Positions 31,207 through 38,814 of a DNA stretch of 38,814 bases are shown piece by piece (position 1 is the stretch's first letter; each line of letters begins with the position of its first letter). A program made the position numbers and the translations under genes. The notes beneath the pieces were generated by a model. That model was not told where the DNA came from. It saw only the letters and a program-made list of their open reading frames with translations, and made no database searches. The stretch spans positions 1-38,814 of the forward strand of contig JAHBMJ010000914.1 in assembly GCA_018398765.1 (NCBI GenBank), given 5' to 3'. Source of the stretch: Chromera velia (lineage: Eukaryota > Sar > Chromeraceae).

Positions 31207-32784
31207 CTGTCTGTCTTTCTGTTTGTCTGTCTTTCTGTTTGTCTGTCTGTCTGTGTCTCTCTCTCCCTCTCTATCTCCCTCCCTCTCTCTTTCTCTCTCG
31301 GTATGCATGTGTATTTGTGCATGTGTATGTATGTATGTATGTATGTATGTATGTATTGATCTGCATGCAGAGCTTCGAGGAGCTACGCTGGGAAGACCTC
31401 AAATCAGGCAGACACGGACCCCGGGGTCAAGCAGCTCCTCCAAAAACAAATTTAGCAGGTGGGCGATGCATCCCAGAATCAAGGTCGCTGTCTTGATCTG
31501 TCTGTCGGTCTGTGTGCGTGTGTCCATCAGAATTGGAAAGGCCGCATGACCATGAGTACTGAGGGACCCTGCTGCCACCTGCTGCCGTACCTTTTCCCAA
31601 GGGCTCACTGCAAGTCCATCTGTTTCTCTCATCCCCGGACACTGTCCGCCCGTCTCCCACCGCACCTTCCATTCATCAATGCTTCTTCCTTCCTTCCTTT
31701 TTCCCTTCCCTTCCCTCCTTCCTTCCTTTCTTCCTTCCTTCCTTCCTTCCTTTCTTCCTTTCTTCCTTTCTTCTTTTCTTCTTTTCTTCCTTTCTTCCTT
31801 TCTTCCTTTCTTCCTTTCTTCCTTTCTTCCTTTCTTCCTTTCTTCCTTTCTTCCTTTCTTCCTTTCTTCCTTTCTTTCTTGCTTCCTTTCTTCCTTTCTT
31901 CCTTTCTTCCTTTCTTCCTTTCTTCCTTTCTTCCTTTCTTCCTTCCTTCCCTCTATTCTTTGTTCCTTCCTTCCTTCCCTCTATTCTTTGTTCCTTCCTT
32001 CCTTCCCTCTATTCTTTGTTCCTTCCTTCCTTCCTTCCTTCCTTCCTTCCTTCCTTCCCTTCTTTCTTCCTTTCTTTCTCTTCTCCTTTCCTTCTTCCTC
32101 CCCTGAACCCCTCTCACCGCACTTAGGCTGTCACTGATGTCCTTGAGGCGGGACCTCCCTACCTGTGCGTGTTCCCTTCTGCCTTTGCGAATCCAATTTG
32201 GTTGTGTGTGCGCGAGCTTTGTAACAGTTCTGAGAAGTCGGCATTTGTGTTACAAATTGTATGGCTTCCCCTCGCGCCTGTCTCTGCAGCTGACGGGACC
32301 GAAGTCCCTTTTGAACCAAAAAAACGCTTTGCTTGGAGCCTAGTGCCTGAAGGCATTATGATGAGTCTCTCAGGAGCTGGACACTATCAGAACAAGCTCA
32401 GGCATCCAGACAATGAGGGTGCATGAGCAAGTCACGACTGTGGATGTGTGCAGAGATGAAAGAAGTATTCACTCTATGTAGCTGTGATATGTGAACAGCC
32501 TGAGACTAGCGCTCGAGTGTGGACTTTTTTCACGTTTTTTTCTCAATCTCAAGGGGTCTCTGACAGTCTATTGATTCCTGCGTGGATGCATTGGCAAAGG
32601 AGGATACAAAAACGCACCTGTGTGGCCTCAGGGGGGTGCACAAAGTTGCACACGCAAGCACAGATATGGAGGAGAAGAATGCATTCAATCCTCTTTTCCT
32701 GTCTCTCAGCTGTCACCAGCAGACTCCTTTCTTTGCTTGTCTTGGGGGCCCTCGCTTCGTTCTTAGTTGATATGCGCCCCCTTG

Positions 32785-32839
<55 letters not shown>

Positions 32840-33149
32840 GTGTGCACATGCATGCAGAGTTTTGAAGAACTTCGATGGGGCGACATCCGGGCGGGAAGAA
32901 CTGGCCCGACGGCTTCCTCAGGTGGGTGACGCATGCCTCACGTCTGCCTTCTCTTTCTCTCTGCCTGCCTGTCGGCCTGTCTGTCACGATGCGAAGGATC
33001 TCATCGACGAGTGCTATTCCATATGCATTCAGTAGAGAAGAAATCATGAGACGGATAAGGTCCTGCATGCCGGGCTGTTGCTCTCTTTCCGTGTAGTTGT
33101 CTTTTGCGCCCAACCGCCCCCCTCTCCTGTGTACACATGTGTGTGTGCG

Positions 33150-33182
<33 letters not shown>

Positions 33183-33770
33183 ATGATTGTGTGCGGGTGT
33201 GTGGGCGCACGTGTGCGGCTAAGACTCTGTGTACGATCCCTCATGGAGTTTTCTTCTTGCCCTTTCCTCACTCTGACTATGCTGCAGCGTCAGCTGTACT
33301 CGGCAGGGATGAGGAATCTCAAGTAAGTGCATCAGCTGTACTTTCGTGGAAATATTTTGTCCAGCACTGTTTCATCTGTCCTGTTCTTTCAGTGTTACTG
33401 CTGCCCCTGCGACATTTGCTGTTCGATTCTTTCTGCACCATTCCATCCGGTTCCCAGCGTCTCCTTTGTACGAGTTTGGGTTTGGAGGCGAGGCATAGGG
33501 GTAAGTGCAGTCTCTCTGAATGCGGATATTTCCTTTTGGCCGCACCGAAAACAAGCTACTCCTTCTTCTTGCGAATTTAAGGTATGCATCGCAGGCGTGC
33601 GCTCTTTATCAGTGGAAGCTTCATCCCTTTTTCTGCAGGAGGAGAAACGTACGCGCAGGGGGGGGCAGGTCCGACGGACCGAGGGAATTAAGGACGAATC
33701 CGACGCCAGGTCAGACTTTAGAAAAGTCTGGCTGGGTACAGGGCTGCAACAAGCTGCAGAGTCTTCATGA
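27999..33770 (+). CDS. Protein with two Nup98-type SFEELRW motifs (8 exons, possibly decaying)
   Basis: Exons: 27999-28066, 28793-29408, about 29852-30069, 31371-31458, 32290-32396, 32858-32921, 33288-33322, 33639-33770; about 440 residues. The N-terminus is MSGSQLREILEAQKAK. Exon 2 has GAFGFKPS, a Glu/Gln-rich stretch, an aromatic cluster (WYYSEEYKVWYYWDY) and four 10-residue QEPRRNRVPG repeats. Exons 3-4 and 5-6 each encode MSLSG…QNK followed by SFEELRW(E/G)D…GRxGP, the motif that in Nup98/Nup100 nucleoporins lies between FG repeats and the autoproteolytic domain. There are few FG dipeptides and no autoproteolytic domain. Two faults: exon 3 lacks one base in a G run (30046-30049) relative to the second copy, and exon 5 ends AAG|CT where a GT donor is expected. 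The exon 3 acceptor is uncertain (29844 fits AG better but not phase). A nuclear-pore role is inference. Confidence 0.6.
28271..28321. repeat. GAAT/GGAT microsatellite in intron 1
   Basis: Short run of GAATG/GGATG units in the first intron of the Nup98-motif gene. Confidence 0.8.
29186..29305 (+). repeat. Four 30-bp in-frame coding repeats
   Basis: Copies start at 29186, 29216, 29246 and 29276, the first three identical and the fourth changed at its ends. Each encodes the decapeptide QEPRRNRVPG (QQPRRNRVPS in the last). The 30-bp unit keeps the reading frame, so copy number can vary without breaking the gene. Confidence 0.92.
30020..30273 (+). repeat. Segmental duplication, copy A (exon 3 end and intron)
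   Basis: Very similar, in the same orientation, to 32350-32600. Shared text includes the exon segment ATGAGTCT…CAGAACAAG, GATGTGTGCAGAGATGAAAG and AGACTAGCGCTCGAGTGTGG, and similarity runs to GGCAAAGG. Confidence 0.88.
30271..30410. repeat. Inverted intron segment, copy A
   Basis: The reverse complement of this segment resembles 32612-32783 over most of its length (GAATGCAT…AATCCTCTTTTCC and TGTCTTGGGG match). It directly follows a same-orientation duplicate, so this part of the intron has been flipped in one copy. Confidence 0.8.
30418..30865. repeat. CT/GT/TCTG compound microsatellite in intron
   Basis: Alternating (CT)n, (GT)n and (TCTG)n tracts between exons 3 and 4. Long Leu-Ser-Val-Cys or Thr-His-Arg frames on both strands are by-products. 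Confidence 0.92.
31078..31302. repeat. Second CT/GT/TCTG microsatellite in the same intron
   Basis: Same unit types and order as 30418-30865, preceding the AG of exon 4 together with a GTAT array (31320-31356). Confidence 0.9.
31679..32100. repeat. CTTC/CTTTCTTC pyrimidine microsatellite in intron 4
   Basis: Over 400 bases of almost pure C/T made of CTTC and CTTTCTTC units. It contains three copies of a 28-bp unit beginning CTCTATTCTTTG at 31951, 31979 and 32007. Open frames through it (Phe-Leu-Pro-Ser repeats) are artefacts. Confidence 0.93.
32350..32600 (+). repeat. Segmental duplication, copy B (exon 5 end and following sequence)
   Basis: Direct duplicate of 30020-30273. In copy B the exon end reads AACAAGCTCAGG where copy A has AACAAGGTCAGG, so the donor GT is lost. 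The reading frame is intact up to that point. Confidence 0.88.
32612..32783. repeat. Inverted intron segment, copy B
   Basis: Partner of 30271-30410 in opposite orientation. Its right edge runs into a (CT)n(GT)n microsatellite just before exon 6. Confidence 0.8.
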
Positions 33771-36416
33771 TTTGCTTCTAAAGGGGACCGGTTATCTTGC
33801 CTGCCTCGTCACTACTCGCGCCAGCAGTGCACGGCCCCTTGTATCAGATTTCTTGTTTATCCGAAGTGAGAGTCTGGAAGCTGCTGCTGATATGAATGAT
33901 TCAGCGAGTGAGTAAGCTCTCATTGGGGGTTTTCAAGCCGGACAGGCAGCCCAACTTTTTGTGTGAAGAACATACAAGAAGGTAGCCAAAGACTGTTGGA
34001 GAAAGAAGGCATTTTTTCGTTCTTTTACGGCAAACAGGGCCAAGTTGAACCACTGTTTGGACCTGTGGAAGCAGAAGACTCGGCAGCTCTTTTAGTTTGT
34101 AGTTAGTTGGGAGCAGGCGGGGGGGTAGTGGAGTTAGTGAGGCTAGAAGCAGAAAAGACGAGCTATATAGTGTTCTGTAAAGAAAGATGGCGAACGGAGG
34201 ATAGGGACCTAGTGTTGTATTTTCTTTGTTTTCTTTTCAGTGCTCTTCAAAAGCAGCAGAGAGGACAGAATAGTGTTTCCACAGAGTGGCTGTGTTCAGA
34301 CAGAGCGATTAGTGAGGGATAAAAGCGAGGTTGAGAGAGGCTATAGCTAAGACAATCAGGTTAAGGCTATCAGTTAGTGGGTCTGCGGGCTAGACAGACT
34401 AGATACGCAGATTCTGTGCCCATTTCTGTTGTGGCCCCTTATGTCGCATGCAGCTGCTAATAAGTCGGTGCCGGAGTCAATGTGACTCTGCCCAGGAGGA
34501 AGAGAGGGATGCAGAACAAAGAAACCAACTTTCCTTAATTTCAACGGTCGAGGGGAAAGGGGGACAGGAGTTTTCGACTCCGCATGAAATTCGTGCCCCA
34601 TCCTCTCTTCTCCTTTCATCCGACCCTTCCCCTTCTTTGCTGGAGCCTCCCTCGGAGTACAAAAAAAGAGGAATGACATACAGAGGAAAGAAAGGGACTG
34701 GAAACACGGCAAGCTGCAGGCCGAGAGCTAGACCAAGAGAAATTTTAAAATGTCTGATCATGCAGGCAGACAGACAGACTCTCTCTGGGAAGAGGGGAAT
34801 GCACAACAGAAGGATCAGCATTCTAACGAGCCAACTCAGGCCTAACTGACCTCAAACATTTGCCCCTTCCTTTTCAAGTTCGGACTTCGAAGTGCCAAAC
34901 CCTAAACCAAGCCTGAGGATTTATAGCACATTTTTTTCAAGATTTGTTCGTACGTTTGTACATTAAAATGATAAACTTGAATGATTACCATGTAGTTACC
35001 ATTATGATTTACAAATTATGAACATGATTAAATTCATATTTTGACATAATAATTTTGTATCAAACTTTATACTCTGGAGAATGATTGAATTCTACACTCA
35101 GTCTAGAGTCCTTGATATTCGGTTAACCGTTAGGAGCCGTGACTCTAGGCCAGAACTATAGAGCCGCGAGCGCGGTCGGCCACTGGGATGGTCGGCATTA
35201 AAAACGTATTGCATACTAGAAAAAATGTTATACCTTTGCTTAAAACTGTTATCAAAAGTGTCAGTGTAGACACTTTAGTAATCAAAAGTGTTAACACAAC
35301 ATACTTAGTCTAATGACATTTAACAACTCTGCATGCATACATCATATGATACATGATACATGCATGTCTCAAATATGTTTCAAACAAAACTTGAGTGAAT
35401 TAACCTTTATAGTTTAATTAACTGAGTGTTGTGGCGTATATTATCACTTTGCTAGTCATTTGGGGTCCAATATATATGGTTTTTCATGTATGTTTTTATT
35501 TTATATGTTTCACACAACTAACTTTGAAGGTTTTATACTGCATGTTCAACTTTGAATTGAAACGATCGGAGTTCCAAAGAAATGAGTCTTGCTTTTTATA
35601 TATGGAATGCCCGATCATGCACATTCAAACTCTTCATTATGTGGCCTGCTTGTTTCAATAAAGTTAGGGAAAAGTCGATTCAACCTGAATGTTACGAGTT
35701 GGGGTCCGGGAGTCCGGCGGGAGACCAACAGTGAACAAACCTCTGCTCGCGAGGGTTGGCGACATGACCAGAATTAAATCATGCGCCAGCGGAGCTTGCG
35801 GCGACTGCAGGTCCCAGCAAGACTCCGTGCATGTCGAGACGCGACTCTGCCTGACGAAGAGGACCGGCTTGGTAGGAAAAGGGGAGGGGATTGGAAAAGG
35901 ATCTGTGTACATCCCACAGTGCTGGGTTCGTGCACGTGTGGAAGAGGGGACAAGAGGGGGTGGGGTGGCTGGTGCAAAACTGTAGAGGGAAAAGAGTTTG
36001 ATCAAATGCTTGCTACTACCGACGGTACGCAATATCTGCTGTCATCTTTTTTTTTTTTCGACGGCTTTCCTCGTCCTTCTTTGCTGTCCTTTCTGTCATT
36101 TCTCCCTTTGATTCACCTCTGTCCCTTCACTCTTTTTTTTCTTTCGGCATGCAGATCAGAAGCGGAGAGGGGGCCGGAAGAAAAAGGCGGACAGAGCAGA
36201 TGCCGCAAGGCGAGGACGGGTCAAAAAAAAGAGCATGGGAGGAGGCTGGTTCCCTCCTGTCTGCTCCCTGTCTCTGTTGCTTTCTCCCTCTCCCTCTCTG
36301 TCCTGACTCTGGTTGTTGTTCTGGTTCTCTTCTGCTGCCACGCTGCTTCCTCCCATCTCGAGGTCAACGTCGTCGTGACTGACGATGAGGTCAACCATCG
36401 ACCACTGTTGGTGGTT
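33771..36416. other. Intergenic; no supported gene
   Basis: 33771-34850 is the 3' flank of the Nup98-motif gene; 34850-35680 is AT-rich with nothing recognisable; 35690-36416 has moderately open plus-strand frames. A possible acceptor (GCATGCAG at about 36153) occurs, but no protein family or consistent exon chain can be built. The last part probably contains the 3' UTR of the minus-strand membrane-protein gene. Confidence 0.5.
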
Positions 36417-38301
36417 TCAGGGCGAAACGGGGGAAGAAAAAGAAGAGCTGCTGGATAGGGCCAACACTGGCTGTTCTGCGGTCCCTCCTCTTCCTGCGTC
36501 GGACTCGGGGGTGGGCGAGAGGACGAGGAAGGAGGAAAAGGAACGTTGAATAATCTGCTCCTCCTCTTGATGGATTGAAGCGTCTTCTCGGCACTGGGGT
36601 GCCAGAGAGGACGCAGAGAGGAGTCTGTCAGGGTCTGCTGAGGGGTCATCCAATTGGTTTTTGTGTCCCTGTCGTGCTACTGCTGTAGTTGCAGCCGGAA
36701 AAATCGGGTGTTCGTTTGGAACATCAAAGAGGAGGTCTCGGGCCTTTACATGGATGTGGGTGGGGGAACGGTCTCGGTGTCTGTTTTCGTTCTCTTCATC
36801 GTCATCGTCATCGTCTTCGTGTACGCTGTTGCTGATGGACAGAGAGAGTGAGTGGCTGCCACTACGGGGGGGGGAGGGGCTGCCTGTGTGTGGAATCAGA
36901 AGAAGGTTCAAGTTGGAGGGGGGGTTTTGGGAGTCTTGAACGACCGGTCTTCTTTCAGCAGAATGGGGCTGCTGAAAGAGAGGAGGGGGGAGGGATGAGT
37001 CAGGAGGGGACTGAAAGGCCTGTTGCTCTTCTCTTCTTTCCCCCATGATATTGCCCGCAAAGTCACCCTTTTCGATATCATTCTGCATTTCCTTCTCTGC
37101 AGTCTCGTTTTTTCCTCCTTCTCCCTGTGTGTCTTGTCTAGAATCCCACCCCATCATTCTAACGAGGAGCAGAAACACCATCCAACCAGCAGCGTAGAAG
37201 ACTTCCATGATGACCCAGAAGAGCTCAAACCCACACCCTGGAGTGAGACAATCGAGAGCGTCGGGGAAGGGAAGCGGCTGGATTCCCCCCACAATTTGCC
37301 CTGTGGTTCGTTTGTTCTGTACGTACTCGACTTGAAAGGAGAAGAACCCGCAGAGACCGATCATCCCTCCAAGGAAAATGCCGGACAAGGCAAACTCCCA
37401 CAGGAAGAACAGATTGCGAGCGGTGCGGGAGACGGCAGGACCAGGACGGGGACGCTCACTGAGATTGCCCCATACCGAGACGCATCTCTGCAACGAGGAG
37501 AGGGAGGAAGGGCGCGAAGATCAAATTGGCTCATCTTCAGAGGCTGGACATGCATCAATGTACCTTTGAATGGAGACGGCCAGTTGATGCAGCTCAGAAT
37601 CATGCGAAGCCCACCTACTCTGTCTGAGGACTGTCTCAAGGCAATTAAAGCGGAAGAAGGCACATGCATGCAGGGAGTGAGCAGACAGACCCACCGAGGA
37701 AGCCATCAAGGCCGAGAGGGAGAAGATCCAGGTGGAGAGAAGCTCGACATTTCTGCAAGCAACGCATACATATGCGCATGCATGTATATGAGGACGTGGA
37801 AGGATGCAAATAAACTCGCACATATATACGTATACGCATAGTTTTGGGAATCTTATCCTCCGTCCGTTCACTGTGACGAGGCAAGGATGTTGAAGAAGAT
37901 CTAGAAATGGGGCAAAATCTGTGACAAAGAATTTGGGAAACAAGTTTGTGCAAACAGTATTCTTTTGATATTCATTGCGCCGCTTGATGGCTGAAAGAAA
38001 AGGGCGGAGGGAGCACTGCATGGTCAAAGGAAGGAGAAGCGAGAAGCAGGTCACTTCCAGGGGGCTTCCAAAAGAACAGCCTTTCTTCTTGGTACTCCCA
38101 CATCTTTCTGTACTTCCTGCAGATCGTCACTTCTTTTCGTTCGAGCAAGTTCACATCAATTGAGACGTGTACATGTATTATGTGTATATATACGCACGGA
38201 CACACTTACTTTGATGTTTGCCCAGCGAACAACGCCAGTGCCGCTGTTCCCCAAACAGCCAAGATGGCAGCGAGGGAGTACTTCAGTAACGCTTTGGCCA
38301 T
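36417..38301 (-). CDS. Probable three-pass membrane protein with acidic Ser/Pro-rich tail (4 exons)
   Basis: Simplest phase-consistent model: 38301-38210, 38116-38055, 37990-37872, 37487-36417 (about 447 residues). The N-terminus MAKALLKYSLAAILAVWG is a hydrophobic segment (residues ~5-28: signal peptide or anchor). A polar stretch with KYRKMWEYQEERLFFW follows, then a second hydrophobic segment (~117-142, FALSGIFLGGMIGLCGFF). A loop with two cysteines (LDCLTPGCG) leads to a third segment (~178-200, FWVIMEVFYAAGWMVFLLL). The remaining ~240 residues are hydrophilic, with many Ser and Pro, an uninterrupted run of Asp, and Gln/His-rich parts, probably cytosolic. I do not recognise the family; the layout loosely resembles small multi-pass proteins of the tetraspan type. 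The joint between exons 3 and 4 is the weakest: extra small exons at 37752-37695 and 37592-37564 would also keep frame. Confidence 0.6.
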
Positions 38302-38702
38302 TGTGCTCCCTGGTTGCACGAGCAAAACTGAGCTTTCAAGACAGGCCACTATGAGAGACCAGACGACTTGTGACTTTTTCGACGTGTGAAGGTTAGTTGA
38401 CTTTCACTTTCTTGCTTCTATGTATTAGCTGCCGAAAGTAAGCGAATCGTGGGCGACTTTGACTTTGCTCTCAGCCGATTTGACAGAGAAACAACGCGGA
38501 GAAACCCACTTGCATTATACTGTATACAACGCGTACACTGAACGTTGAAAAGACGTACGTATACCCATACAGGTCGACCGATCCCTGCATGTATGCATGA
38601 CCATGTACAGAAATTGCTCGATCTGTATTGTTTTTTTTTTTTTTTAATTTCATCGTTCTAACTGAATTAAGCCGACCGCGGCTCCTTTTGTTTCTGACCG
38701 AC

Positions 38703-38776
38703 GGGGCCGTTCGCAAGCTTGCTTGCGTCAGGTGGAGAAGCATGCATCTGACGCAAGCAAGCTTGCGAACGGCCCC
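38703..38776. repeat. Perfect 29-bp inverted repeat
   Basis: Arms at 38703-38731 and 38748-38776 are exact reverse complements (GGGGCCGTTCGCAAGC… against …GCTTGCGAACGGCCCC), separated by 16 bases containing GCATGCAT. Each arm also contains the smaller palindrome CAAGCTTG. It lies outside any gene model, 400 bases upstream of the membrane-protein start. Confidence 0.93.
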
Positions 38777-38814
38777 GGAAAGCAAGAAAAATGAGAACTG
38801 CATGCACGATTGAC

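Noticed and set aside
31459-32137. Long Phe-Leu-Pro-Ser frames
   Set aside because: They translate the CTTC pyrimidine tract.
37564-37752. Two small extra exons (37752-37695 and 37592-37564) in the membrane-protein gene
   Set aside because: They would keep frame, but the encoded peptide is undistinguished and a direct joint from 37872 to 37487 is simpler; kept only as an alternative.

Overview
The window is eukaryotic nuclear DNA. Genes are split by many short-to-medium introns with GT-AG borders, microsatellites are abundant, and there is a degenerate LTR retrotransposon. Acceptors are strongly TGCAG and the palindrome TGCATGC recurs. An NDR-type AGC kinase and a Nup98-like motif are present. 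This would suit an alveolate (chromerid-like) or other SAR-lineage alga, but the species cannot be fixed from the sequence alone.

Layout. Positions 13-495 form a very large palindrome of simple repeats. A Ty1/copia-type LTR retrotransposon (575-5863) sits in the GA tract on its right side. Its LTRs differ by 16 transitions and one 4-bp indel, its pol reading frame is broken by stops and frameshifts, and no gag is recognisable. From 5864 to 9706 I see no gene, only GGAT-type repeats (about 7085-7760) and a ~55-bp degenerate tandem repeat (8049-8268).

The minus strand from 18121 to 9707 carries a 16-exon gene whose junction phases all agree: an NDR/LATS-family protein kinase of about 1158 residues with a ~700-residue proline-rich C-terminal tail. 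Head-to-head with it, a 5-exon plus-strand gene (19365-21452) encodes a ~201-residue Pro/Gln-rich protein that I do not recognise. The block 22.2-25.8 kb is visibly AT-rich and holds a candidate terminal-inverted-repeat element with a possible target duplication (23643-25078). A cluster of small inverted repeats follows at 26.87-27.20 kb.

The plus strand from 27999 to 33770 carries an 8-exon gene with two copies of the motif seen in Nup98-type nucleoporins (a Ser-Leu-Ser-Gly segment followed by SFEELRW). The two copies come from a local tandem duplication. Each is damaged at the same junction in a different way, and a piece of the duplicated intron is inverted between copies. The last gene (38301-36417, minus) is a probable three-pass membrane protein with a long acidic, Ser/Pro-rich tail. 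A perfect 29-bp inverted repeat lies at 38703-38776.

Gene models were built by hand from splice borders, phase and protein similarity. Start codons and a few junctions are provisional, as stated in each entry.
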